A stretch of 64,000 bases of DNA from Sarcocystis neurona (taxonomy: Eukaryota > Apicomplexa > Conoidasida > Eucoccidiorida > Sarcocystidae): contig KL647302.1 of assembly GCA_000727475.1 (NCBI GenBank), forward strand, positions 2,586,345 through 2,650,344. Reading direction: 5' to 3'. Position numbers and translations under genes: made by a program. Each line of letters starts with the position of its first letter. Position 1 is the first letter of the stretch. The notes beneath the pieces were generated by a model. That model searched no databases, was not told the origin of the DNA, and saw only the letters and a list, made by a program, of their open reading frames with translations. Below, in pieces: positions 47,320 through 57,623 of the stretch.

Positions 47320-47785
47320 TGCGAACAGTGATGCTGATCCGGCTGTGCGTCCGCGGCAGCTGTCGCTGTTGTTGCTGGGCTGGTAAATGTGGACAACAAG
47401 CCTTCCACTCATGATAAGAGATTGTTCTTTTGGTCTCGTTTCATCGCCAAAAATGATGGACATCTCAATTTTTGTGCATCGGAGCTCCGCATCACATGTA
47501 GCACAGAGTCGTAGCAGTAATGCTGCTGCTGATGGTGCGCTGCTGGTGCAGCAACTCGGGCAGCTGCTTTAAAAGTGCTGGTGCTGCTGTTGCTCTGTTG
47601 ATGTGGCCGCTGCATCCGCTGCTCTTGCTCGTACTGTTGTTGCTATTGGTAATGCTGGTGCTGGTTTTGCTTTTGCTACCGGTGCATCTGCGTCTTCTGC
47701 AGCAGTTGGTGTCGCCGCTGCTGCTGCCGCTTCTTCTGCCTGTATTGGGCGTAAACGCAGGTGTGAAGTTTTAGCACGGCGTTAG
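47320..47785 (+). repeat. Short CTG-rich block, possible coding edge
   Basis: GCTGCTGCTG-type repeats (47520-47780) read as Leu/Val or Ala/Ser on the plus strand. Just upstream, plus frames SDADPAVRPRQLSLLLLG and RLFFWSRFIAKNDGHLNF look protein-like. This block opens the third repeat-rich segment. No complete model could be built. Confidence 0.4.
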
Positions 47786-47807
47786 AGCAGTAGAAGACCG
47801 TTTTTTC

Positions 47808-48125
47808 TTATAAATGACGAGGGAGAATTTCCTTCGTTTGACTTTTTATAGAGGATGGGAAGACAGGGACGGAAAAAGTTCCTTCTTCGCATAACGATCT
47901 CTCCTTTTCATTCTTTCTCGTGCAGTGACGTGCAGCTGCGAGTGCATTGAGATCGGCATACAGGGAGAAGACAATTTTTGCTTCTTGCCAGGTGTACATT
48001 CGTATATCCCACTTTTCCAGGACTAACTTGCCAATTTTTTGCGCTTCCAACAGGATCGTGTTGCTCATGGTGTGGCTATGTGTGCAACTGTTGAGACGCA
48101 CACAAGATAGTTGAAGTTGAAACAT
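47808..48125 (-). CDS. Candidate minus-strand coding segment
   Basis: A 105-codon frame. Its central part, LLEAQKIGKLVLEKWDIRMY followed by TWQEAKIVFSLYADLNALAA, is helical and protein-like. An internal ATG at 48069 could be a start. The flanks read poorly, so this is probably one exon of a larger gene. No family recognised. Confidence 0.35.
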   Translation of the reverse strand: MFQLQLSCVRLNSCTHSHTMSNTILLEAQKIGKLVLEKWDIRMYTWQEAKIVFSLYADLNALAAARHCTRKNEKERSLCEEGTFSVPVFPSSIKSQTKEILPRHL

Positions 48126-49393
48126 TTGGGTGCCTTGAATTTCTAGGAGGAAGCGGAGAAAGTGGTTTGTACAAAGGTTCTCTTTCCTAACCGTTGAATC
48201 AAAGGTAGTTTCGGCTCTCCCTTTACGAATTGCTGGTTGCCTTATCCGGTTTTTTTTCCCCCTCTTCTTCTCTGTTCTTCCTCGTGTTCTTCCGTACTCC
48301 TTGTCGCGCCGCCTACGTACCTCGCTGCGTTTACATACAAATTAAATAAGCACATATGCATGCGCAAAATCTGGGAAAACCAGGATTTCTCGCATTTAGC
48401 GAGAAAAGTTGCTTTTAACAGGAGGAAAACGACTGGCAGCGACTTTTTCCCGTAGATGTTTTTCAGACAGAACAAAGGTAGCAAATTCACTCTTTCAGCA
48501 GGGATTTCTACTTGATTCAAACAGCTAGGTTATGAACGCCAAAAAGAGAAACAGGTTATTTTCTTCAATGTCTACACAGACGTAAATGATTTATCTTAGA
48601 CTGTACAAACACAGACACAGACACACACACACGCACACATGGAGACAACTTGTGACAGTGGAGCAAAAGAACCACTTGCTCCCGACTCACAAGAACAGGA
48701 AAAGAGATCTCTTTATGTTTCCACAAACTGTTCAACTTCAAAAATACACACACCTCATGCTAAGAAGTGAAGTAAAAAGATAGTGGGACACTGTGGAATT
48801 TCACCTATATTTCGCGTACAGGGAGGTCCCGGATTTCATACTCTCTGATCTTACAGGTCGACACCATACACATGTGGGATATATATATATATATTATGCG
48901 GACACTTATTTATATGTATTTACACACACATCACCCATTATTACATACGTGTACATTATATACATATATATGTCCGTATGAGTTGTATGATTACTACATG
49001 TGTATAGATAAATCACACATATGTAGACACAGGTTTACACATGTATACAAGGACACTTATTTTGGAATCAAGGAAGATAAACTTATTCGTTCTGCCGCAG
49101 ATAGTGCGGTTTTCTCCCTCTTTTGGGCGTAAGCTCTCCTCTCAGTGCTTCGCAGCACCGGTGGCTGTAGCTCAAAGCAGCACCCATAAAAACAGAAACA
49201 CCCGGGAAGGCAAGAAAACTTACAACAGCAGAAAAACGGCAGCACGTGCGCACAACAACAGAGGTGGCAGTAAGAACAGCGAAGCAGCAAGAACAGCGAA
49301 GGAGCGGCCAGAGCTGCAGCTCTATGGCCAGCAGCAGCGCAGCGGCATTCGGCCCCGTCTAGTCTTATTAGTGAACTTCAGGTCTACTACATT
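48126..49393. other. Spacer between repeat blocks
   Basis: TA repeats at 48870-48980 and CACACA at 48605-48640. From 49130 the plus strand turns AGCAGC/AACAGC-rich. The minus frame 49290-49057 ends in EKTALSAAERISLSSLIPK, which might be an exon; the plus frame of the same DNA is also open. Unresolved. Confidence 0.35.
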
Positions 49394-50128
49394 TTAGACG
49401 AGTAGCCGGCGCAACGCAAGCAGCTGCGGGAGAAGCAGAGGGAAGGATCGGCGAGGGGGCAGCAGCTCCTGCAGGAAACGGGAGAGAATCCCCTGGAGGA
49501 GAGAGCAGCTGCGTAGCAGCAAGGCAGGAAAGAGAAGCCGTAGAAGCACCGTCACAGAGAAGCATAGTACGAGAAGAAGCTGCAGGGCAGCGCAAGGGAG
49601 AAGAAAGGCGCAGTACCGACAGGAGACACAGCAAAAGAAGAGTTGCTGTGGAAGCAAGTGAGCTGGACGAACGACGGAAGTAGAGAAGAGCAACGGCAAC
49701 AGAAAGAAGAAGAAGGAGAGCGGCAGCAGCAGCGGCAGTAGAGTAGCAGCACAAAAAGACAGAGAAAAAGGCTTTGTGGTCCAGAGGAGGAGAAATTCTA
49801 GTATTTCTCCGTTAGCGACAGGTTTCCCTTCTTTTTGTGATAGTTGGATTGTCCACCCGTCTGCTGCTAGGGCCCAAACGCGTAACAGTAGCCCGCAGGA
49901 GGAGGGAACGCAGAAGACCACGGAAAGGAGAGGAGGAGACGAAAATGCAGGGTGGCAAAAGGAGGAGAGTTTTGGGAGAAGTGAAAGAGGGAACGGGAGG
50001 GGGAATCTGCAGCGAATAGTGAGAACTTGCGAACGGAGCAAAAGAAGAAGAAAAGGACATAGAGAGATAACGGAAGGAAACAGAAGCAGTAGTGCAGGAG
50101 AGTAAGAGGAGGGAGGAACGAGGAACAT
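49394..50128 (-). CDS. Hydrophobic repeat-rich ORF, doubtful
   Basis: A 244-codon minus frame, mostly Leu/Ser/Phe/Pro, with several helix-like runs and one globular stretch (WALAADGWTIQLSQKEGKP). It comes largely from pyrimidine-rich and CTG-rich DNA, where stops are scarce, and a second minus frame (49368-49754, Ala/Ser-rich) is open over part of it. It could be an exon but may equally be an artefact. Confidence 0.2.
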   Translation of the reverse strand: MFLVPPSSYSPALLLLFPSVISLCPFLLLLLRSQVLTIRCRFPLPFPLSLLPKLSSFCHPAFSSPPLLSVVFCVPSSCGLLLRVWALAADGWTIQLSQKEGKPVANGEILEFLLLWTTKPFSLSFCAATLLPLLLPLSFFFFLLPLLFSTSVVRPAHLLPQQLFFCCVSCRYCAFLLPCAALQLLLVLCFSVTVLLRLLFPALLLRSCSLLQGILSRFLQELLPPRRSFPLLLPQLLALRRLLV

Positions 50129-50510
50129 GGGTAAGAAGACAATTCAACGAATCATCGAATAAGAGGAACTAAGAGAGCGAGAACGGAAGAAAAATACGTG
50201 GAACGGCGGCAAGCGGAATACCGTAGTCGGAGGACAGGGAATGAAGAGGGAGGATCAAGAGACAGCGAAGAAGAGAGGAAGGAAAGGATGAGAAAGCAAT
50301 GCAGGGAAGAAGTGGTACGCAAGCAGAGAAAAAGGAGAAGACGAGGCAAATAGAGAAACCAAGAGAAAACGGAGAACAGGCAAATCGAAAAGAAGGGAGA
50401 CGAGTAGTGGACCGGACAAGAAACTTGAAGAGAGGAACAGAGAGAGGTATAGTGACGGCTGTGATAAAGAAAGGAGCAGAGAAGAAAGGAAAGGAGAAAA
50501 CCAAATTTTA
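49870..50510 (+). repeat. Purine-rich tract, about 640 bases
   Basis: Nearly continuous G/A on the plus strand. Plus frames read Arg/Lys/Glu and minus frames Ser/Phe/Leu/Pro. It mirrors the pyrimidine tracts at 17590 and 23735 in the opposite orientation. Confidence 0.8.
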
Positions 50511-50639
50511 CCCATCACGGTGTTCCACAAACCACTAACTTCTTCCTATCCAGATATGTGTATGTAGAAGACAAAAGTCCTCTGCCCCTATTTACAATTC
50601 CTTCTTCATTTTCAAGTCCTTTCTCTCTTTGTGATACAC

Positions 50640-51930
50640 ACACAACATAGTTTCGCTATGCTACCGCTTCTGGTGGGGCGACTGCTACTTCGATTTTTCC
50701 TGCCTCTCTGCTATTTTTCTGCTGTTGAATCTGCTCTCCCTCTCCTTCTGCCTCCCGTTTGCCTCTTCTTGCTGCTCAGCCGCCGTTGTTGAACTGCGTT
50801 TTGCGGCCGGGATTGTACTAGGACTGCTACCGCTGCTGCTGCTTTGAAGCAAACTTGGTCCTCCCTGCTATACCCCTGGTTTCCACCTGTTCTGCTCCTG
50901 ACAGCAGTGTTCGGCTGCCCTTCTTGTAGGCTCACTGGTGTTCGTTTTTCTCTCCCTGTAGGGCTTCTGCGCTGCTCTTGCAGAGTTGCTGTTGGTTGCT
51001 CTTCTTCCTCTTCTTCTCCTGCCTCTGGTGTTCTTGTCGCACCGCCGTTGCTTGCTCTTCTTCCTTTGCCCTTCCTGTCCTGCTTCTTCCCTCCCGTGCT
51101 GGTGAAAGGATTACTCCGCTACTCCCATGCAACTTCGAGAAAAAGACCGGTGCTGCAGTCTTCTGCACTGCTCCTACCTCCGCGTAGCTGCAGTTCTCTT
51201 GCCGCGGCTAGGACCGCTACGTTTTCTGTTTACTCCTTGCAAAATTGTTGCTGCTGGTCTGGTAGTCCCTCTACCACTCGCGCTGCTGCTCAGTTTGCTT
51301 TTAATACTTCGGAGTGCTGCTTCTCCTCTCTTACACACAGCAGTGCCGTGCCTGCTGCTGTTCTGCTGTTCCTGCGTCTGCTGCCCTTCTACTGCTGCGG
51401 CCACTGCTCGGAAGACTGTTGCTCCTGCTATTGCTGCTGACGCTGTTCTGTGGAAGGTGCCGCTGCTACGCCTGCTGTTGCTGCTGCGGCTACCGCTGTT
51501 CAACGTTTCTCTGTGCCGCGGTCTTTTCACTTCTAAGCGTGAGATGCTGCAGCTGGTGCTACTATTATCCTGCTGCCATTGGCTGTACCCGTGTTCACGT
51601 GCTGCAGCGGTTTCTCCTCTCCCAGTATTCGTGCAACAGATACATTTTTCATATTTGCCGGATTGAATTAGCTACTTATCCCAGTCACAAATTCTCCTGG
51701 TGGATCCACGGCAAATTCTACGATGTTTCATCTCCTCTCGGCTTGTTGAATCGTTCGCCGCTACGGCGACTCCTGTCACACAAATACATACGAGTTGGGA
51801 CGCTGTTCCATAGGGAGACGACGACGGTCCCCCATTTTCTTTTTCTCTTCAATTCTCTCGTAAATAAACAATTCGAATTTCCCGATTCTTGTTCCTTTTC
51901 CCCACTCACCTGTAACACCTAGTGCGCTAA
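50640..51930 (+). other. CTG-rich block with open plus-strand frames
   Basis: Overlapping plus frames (50844-51440, 51127-51666, 51314-51922) read Leu/Cys/Ser-rich text. The last ends in a more globular segment (SHKFSWWIHGKFYDVSSPLG, then RRLLSHKYIRVGTLFH). Minus frames are also open. Part may be exonic, but neither strand nor splice structure can be fixed. Confidence 0.3.
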
Positions 51931-52131
51931 CGGCGACTGCTATTGTTTTCTTGGTCACTCCTTACCATACGTACGTGCTGCTGTTCTTGACTTATTACCA
52001 CTGCCCCTACCTCTGCAGCTGCTGCTGCAGCATCAGGACCTAGGAGCTTTCCCCTTTGCGGGTGCTGCTGCTGCTGTCCGTGTGCTGCTACATCGGAGAA
52101 ATCTTGCCCGTGTCACAGGAGGAAACAAAAA

Positions 52132-52752
52132 GTGCCGCAGATTCGGAAATTCATCCGTCGTTTGTTGTGCAGGCCCAGAGAATTCCCTCTGCAGCCACTG
52201 CAGCAGCCTCTCCTCTCCGCTGTTACTTTTCTTTTTGCAGAAGGGCCGCGTAAGCTGCAAGTTACACGAGCAGCGATACACCACTGCCCAGCAGCAGCAA
52301 CATCATCAGCCACTATCCACAGCAGCCACTGCAGCAGCAGCATCTCAGCTGCCACAGCAAAAGCCACTCTTAGAAGGGCAGCAGAACCGTTTCGGAGCTC
52401 AGCAGAAGCGGCAACACAACAGCAGCAAAGATCGTGCGAGCCGCCGCAGCGGCAGCAGCAAGTCGCGGCAACAACAACAGCAACACGGAGCAATTACAGC
52501 AGCCGCACATGCAAAAAAGAGCAGCAGCAGCACCCTGTCGGAGTCTCAAGAAGTCACTTGCACGACCAGCAGCAGCAGTCGCAATTAGCGGAACTTGCAG
52601 CAGGCGTGTGTGCGATAGCAGCAAGGAGCAGCAAGCGCAGCAGCAGTAGGGACGACCGGCAGCAGCGACCGCAGACGACAGCAGCAGTACGAGAAGTGAC
52701 GCGGAGTAGGAGGAGAAGAAAGGGCAGCAGCAGCAATTCTTCAAAGCGATAG
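52132..52752 (+). CDS. Possible Gln/Ser/Ala-rich exon
   Basis: A 206-codon plus frame (QIRKFIRRLLCRPREFPLQP at the start, Ser/Arg-rich at the end). A second plus frame (52082-52588) becomes attractive after the acceptor CTTTTTGCAG near 52240, reading KGRVSCKLHEQRYTTAQQQQ. One of the two is probably exonic, and the minus-strand frame covering 52370-53569 is less convincing. Unknown function. Confidence 0.25.
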   Translation: MPQIRKFIRRLLCRPREFPLQPLQQPLLSAVTFLFAEGPRKLQVTRAAIHHCPAAATSSATIHSSHCSSSISAATAKATLRRAAEPFRSSAEAATQQQQRSCEPPQRQQQVAATTTATRSNYSSRTCKKEQQQHPVGVSRSHLHDQQQQSQLAELAAGVCAIAARSSKRSSSRDDRQQRPQTTAAVREVTRSRRRRKGSSSNSSKR

Positions 52753-53930
52753 CAGTCTGTCGCAACAGCCTTGGGGGCGTGGCAGTGCCGCGTTTCCCCA
52801 GCACCCGGTGTGTACCAGCGGTAGCAGCAGACACCAGCTGTCTCGTCAGCGACAGCAACAGCAGCAAAAATCGACAAGAGCTGCAGAAGCAGGAAACGTT
52901 TGTGACGGCAGGAGCCGCGGGACACTTTTCAGCAGCACCTGCTGGGTGTGTTTGCTGCAGCAGAGACAGAAAGGTAGAAATTGTCGCTGCAGCGGATAAG
53001 AAGGCAGAAGAAGAAAAGCCAGGAGAAGGAGAATAAGGGAGAAGAGGAGAAATGCGCGTGCATATATGTGTTTGCGTCCAGACGCATGCTGCTTCGTGTA
53101 GAGGCGAAGCAGCAGCAGCACCAGAATCAGCAGGCAGACAAGATATGCTGCCGCTCCCGAGATAAACGACGTGGAAGGGAAGAACAGCAGAGAACATACG
53201 CGTGTGTGTATGTGTGTGTGTGTGTACGTATCTGCGGACATGTGTATACGCCAGTACATACATGTATGCATATATGTGGTATAGAGGAAGGCACATACAT
53301 ATACGTACGCAGGTCGTCGTAGAAAAAGAGGTAGCCACACACGGAGGTTCGGTAAAAAAAGAGTCGACGAAGAAAAGGCGAGTTATAACGCAGCGTACAG
53401 CGATATACCCACGTATTAATGTACACGGGTACACATGGATACTTGGACGTGTGTGTATCCGTTGCGATGAAAATAAATACAAAAATTCACCACAATCAAC
53501 GCGTGCAGGAGGTATAGATGAGGTGCTATACATATATGTGTGAGTCTGTTTACATGCGTCCACATACATGTATGCGTGTATACATCTGTGTACACGTATT
53601 CACGCGTATCTCTCTCTATATAGACGTGCCTATATAAAGGTGTATATAATATATATGACTGGAGATACATGTATAAATGTGACTATCTACTACATATATG
53701 TGTGCGCCTATGATTGTGGAGCTGCAGGAAATACCTCGTCAAAGGCGCTGAACTACACCCACACTGCTGCGTGTGTGTCTCTGTGCACAACGAGGCTGCG
53801 CTCACTTCTTTGTTGCCGTCACTCTATTTCCTTAGAAGACAAAATATATATATTTTAAGAGGGAAGGATTTGGGTCCCGTATAATAAACAGGTCAGAGAC
53901 TTGTATGTACATGGTTCTTCTACATGGGTA
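52753..53930. other. Repeat-rich edge and TA/TACA spacer
   Basis: CAGCAGCA-rich DNA to about 53040, then CACACGCGTG and ACATATAT simple sequence to 53730. No gene supported. Confidence 0.45.
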
Positions 53931-53939
53931 GACACCTAA

Positions 53940-54200
53940 GCGCCTTTCTCGGCAGGGAGATCCGTCTGTTCTTTCGCTTGTTCCTTCGTTCTCCTTTTCT
54001 TTTCTTCTCTTCCACTTATTCTTTTTTGTTCCCCTCTTCCCTTTGCCCATTTCTTCTTGTTGTTCTTCTCTTCCCGTCTTCCGCCTCGTCCATCTTCTCC
54101 CTCTCTGCTCTCGTCCTCTTTTCCCTTTTCCCTCTCCCTCCTCCTTTATCGAAATTGCTCTTCCCCGCGGAAACCTGCACATCTCAACATAAACAACTTC
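53940..54200 (+). repeat. Pyrimidine-rich tract
   Basis: C/T-rich plus strand of the same kind as 17590-18400, leading into CTG-rich, possibly coding DNA at 54250-54710. That part reads Ala/Ser/Leu and holds the 68-bp duplication. Confidence 0.7.
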
Positions 54201-54385
54201 CTTTTCCTTCTTGTTTGGTCTTTTTACTCTCGCTCCTTGGCCTTCCACCGCGGCCTCTGCTGCTTTGCACGGAGCAGCCGGACGACACTTGTGCTGCTGC
54301 CTCCTCACGTTCGAGCGAATCTCCTGCCGAACACTTACACGCCGCTTCAGCTGCTGTTGCTGCTGCCGCTGCTGCTGTTTCTGCT

Positions 54386-54521
54386 GCTGTTACCGGTGCT
54401 ATCTCATCGCTGCCTCGAGGCAGGCAAAATTAGGAGGCTCTTCGGCTTTCTGGTGCTGTTACCGGTGCTATCTCATCGCTGCCTCGAGGCAAGCAAAATT
54501 AGGAGATTCTTCGGCTTTCTC
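54386..54521 (+). repeat. Near-perfect tandem duplication, 2 x 68 bp
   Basis: Copies 54386-54453 and 54454-54521 share GCTGTTACCGGTGCTATCTC through GCAAAATTAGGAG and CTTCGGCTTTCT, with only a few substitutions. The unit is not a multiple of three, so it shifts any reading frame crossing it. Confidence 0.9.
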
Positions 54522-54735
54522 CGGTTCTGCTGCAGCACCGCCGCAGCAACACTTCTGGTAGCAACATCCCACCCAGGGGCGGCCGCCGCAGCAGCGTCAC
54601 TGGAAGTGGCAGCGACCGCAGGAGTCGCAGTAGACATTCTACAGAATCGCCTGCAGCAAAGCAGCAGCCGAAGCACGCCCGCCTCCTCTGCTATACGCCT
54701 AGACGCGTAGAGAGAGAGGAATAGCTGCAGAGGAA

Positions 54736-54906
54736 ATGATCTCCTGCAGCTCGTCCTCTAGCCTGAACCCCGTGGACAACGTACTCACGGCAGCAGCGTC
54801 GGCAGAAAGAGAGGCAAACATCGGCGCACGTAGAAGAGGAGGCGGAGGAGGGGGAGAGCTCGGCGCAGCAGAAGGAGAACAAAAAGTTAGCGCGCCAGCC
54901 GACTGA
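54736..54906 (+). CDS. Small ORF or first exon, unrecognised
   Basis: ATG at 54736 to TGA at 54904, 56 codons: SSSSSLNPVDNVLTAAASAE, REANIGARRR, a Gly run and an acidic end. It is compact, protein-like and unlike the flanking repeats. A GT after CAAAAA near 54886, with the acceptor TTTCTGCAG near 54950, would join it in phase 0 to a charged frame (RTDATKSRNNSWREKKELGE) and could make it the 5' exon of the gene at 55636. That intron would be only about 60 bases. Confidence 0.3.
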   Translation: MISCSSSSSLNPVDNVLTAAASAEREANIGARRRGGGGGGELGAAEGEQKVSAPAD

Positions 54907-55635
54907 ATTGAGTGGAAGTTAAAACCTTTCTACCGCACTTTCTGCAGCGGACTGATGCGACCAAAAGCAGAAACAACAGCTGGAGAGAGAAGAAAGAACT
55001 TGGAGAATTGAAGAGCCGCTACGCGTTCCGAGAGAACGAAGAACGACCTTCTGCCCGCGTACAAGGAGACATTGCGGCACATAGACAGGCAAGCTCGCTC
55101 TACCACATTAGGGGGAAAGGAAGTGTAAAGAAAAGAGATTTTTTATTTCCGTCAAGGGCGGGGGGCACTGCTGCTGCTAGGGAGGCAACCACAGCCCGCT
55201 TTTGCTGCTGACAAGCTGCTGCCACCGCATGAGCAGCAGCAACAATAGCAGCAGCAGCAGAACAGCAGAAGCAGCAGGTGCAACAGGGAGGGAAAAGGCG
55301 AGTCGTCGCCAGAGTTGGAGAAGGACAGGTGGAGTTGTAGAAGAACGAGCAGCAGGAGAAAGGGCGGCAGCAGGAGAAGCGGCAGACGGCGCCTCACACC
55401 AGCTGCCGCAGCCCGAGCAGCAGCCAAGGCAGCAGAAAAAGAGACCCAGCAGATGCGGAGAAACTGCAGGAGCAGGGGAAGCAGCAGAAGCAGCAAAGCA
55501 CACGGATACCGCTGTTAGAGGTGTTCAGAAAAAGAAACACGTCCAGCAGGAGAAACGTAGCACCAGAAGAAGCACCACAGCGATAAAGGCACCAGCAGCA
55601 GCAGGAATAGCAACAAGAGCAACAACAGCAGCACC

Positions 55636-57623
55636 ATGAGAACTGCTGGACGGAGTGAAACGTCGAGAGGAAGCAGCAGCAGCAGCGGGAACGGAGGTGC
55701 AACAGCGGCTGCAGACGAGGGGGGAGGAGGACCCGGAGGCGGGGGTAGCGGCGGTAATTTTACTCTGACTGCAGCGGGAGCAACGTGCAGCAGCCTGCAG
55801 GTGCAGCAGCAGCAGAAGAGGAGGCAGCCACGCCAGCAGCAGCATCCTCTTTACTACGCGTCGGCGCAGCAGCCGCAACAGCAGCCTTCGCCGAAGTGTC
55901 AACAGCAACAAGGCCCGCAGCAGCAGGCTCTGAAGTGCCAGCAGCAAGAAGGACCAATGCAACCGCAGCAGCAGCGGGAGCGGAAGCATCCGTACGTGTC
56001 GAAAAACGGGCAGCAGCAGCAGCACGGGAGGGGTGAGACCCAGCAGCCCCAGCAGCACATTCCCTGCAGTGAGAATCAACAGGAGCTGCAGCGGCAGGCC
56101 TTTCTTTTGGATGAGCGGCAGCACCGGCAGCGGACCCGTTGCGAGCAGCAGCCTCATGGGCAGCAGCAGGAGTACCAGCGGGCGGAGCCGCAGGCGCACG
56201 AGTACAAGCAGCGTCAGCAGTACTTCCGGCCGCAGCAGCAGAATGCCTGCCACCCACAGAAGCAGAATGGACGCGAGGAGGTCGGGGCAGAGGCTGCTGA
56301 CTACTGGAGAGTAGCGCGGGACGTGGAAGAGGCAGCAGCGACACCAGGGGCAAGGGAAGGAGCAGCAGCAGGAGGAAGAGGAGGAGCAGCAGCGACGCAT
56401 GGAGGAGAAAGAGTCGAAGACAGATGTGGGAGAGCAGCAACAGCTGGTGTCAACGTTTCTCCGCCTGCTCTGCCGTCCTCTTCCTCCTCCTCCTCTGCTT
56501 CTTCTTCTTCATCTTCTGCTTGTGGACCTCCTGTATCTCCCGGTGCTGTTGCACCTTCGCACAGCCTTTCCTCTTTTTCAGCAGGGGCGCCGACGCAGGC
56601 GTCGTTTGTGAAAGAGGGAAGAGAACGGTGTTGTTCTGCGGGGACGGTGCTAGCAGCAGCAGATGCAGAAAGTGGGAACAGCAGCAGCAGTGCTGCTGCA
56701 AGTGCGTTTCTGCGCGGCAGACCCAAGTCGGGCTACGTGCCTTACAACCCTTATCGACTGTCGAGGAGCACAAGACAGCTGCTGGAGTGGACCGAGCTCC
56801 CCTTCCTAATTTTATGGATTTACTTCACATACTTCATCGTCATTGTTTCTCTCACTGCCCCGAAAGTAAAGAAACTGGTCTGGGTCAACGCGGTCGTCGC
56901 GGGCAGCCTCGTGGGCCTCGGTCTCAACGCAAACGCGTACAGGGCCGTCATGTACAGAGGATATCCTGACATCGGGTGAGGAGAGGAGAAGAAGAAAAAA
57001 AAACGCGAGAAGAAGAGAAAAAGGTGGAGAAGAACAGGGGAAGGTAGGACTCGAATGAAGGGGGAAACCCACGTGGGCACGGAGTAGGCAGATGACAGGA
57101 GAGAGAAAAGAAAGTGGAGGAGAAAACGAGGATGAAGAAGGAGAACAGCAAGAAAAGCGGCAGAAGAAGAAGCAGAAGACAGACATCGAAGAACAAGTAG
57201 TAGACCGACCGAGAAAAGGCAGAAGCAAAAACGTGTAGACCCGGGGTAACAGTAGCTGAAAGGCAAGGAATATAAAAGGAAGAGAATCTGAAGCGAAAGA
57301 CGAAGAGTAACGTGAAAAGAAGAAGGGGAAGCGAGGAATCAGTGAGACGACCGCAGAGAACAAGAAGAAATACCAGAAACACCAGCAGCAGCACCAGCGG
57401 CAGCAGAAGCAACAGCGCTCGAGTGAAAACTCCAGCAGAAGAAAAGTAGTAGCAGCAGCAGCAGCTTGCTCGCACAAAGATGTGTCTGTACCGTTCACTT
57501 ATGCTCCCCTACGAGACTTTCCTTCCCCGCCTTTCGACGCCCGACGGACGCTCGTGCAGAGATATGTCTGTCTACAGGAAGATGCTGCTTAAAGAAGACA
57601 GATCACCAGCAAACCTTCTATGA
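55636..57623 (+). CDS. Gln-rich protein with two C-terminal membrane segments
   Basis: Exons 55636-56975 and 57560-57623 (TGA 57621). The donor ATCGG|GTGAGG and acceptor CTCGTGCAG join in phase 2 to give 467 residues. The N-terminal half is Gln-rich with Gly and Ser runs, and an Ala/Ser-rich middle follows. The C-terminus is highly ordered: YVPYNPYRLSRSTRQLLEW, helix LPFLILWIYFTYFIVIVSL, a short Lys loop, helix VWVNAVVAGSLVGLGLNANA, then a tail whose last part (DMSVYRKMLLKEDRSPANLL) comes from exon 2. The hydrophobic pair suggests a membrane-anchored protein with a long polar N-terminus. No family recognised. The intron is purine-rich. The frame is open a further 75 bases upstream of the ATG, so extra 5' exons are possible. 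Confidence 0.6.
56985..57360 (+). repeat. Purine-rich tract inside an intron
   Basis: G/A-rich plus strand in the intron 56976-57559 of the membrane-protein gene, so such tracts occur in both orientations relative to transcription. Confidence 0.75.

Noticed and set aside
52370..53569. A 399-codon minus ORF
   Set aside because: It runs through TACA/CACACA simple sequence and antisense CAG repeats. The plus strand has a better acceptor-linked frame.
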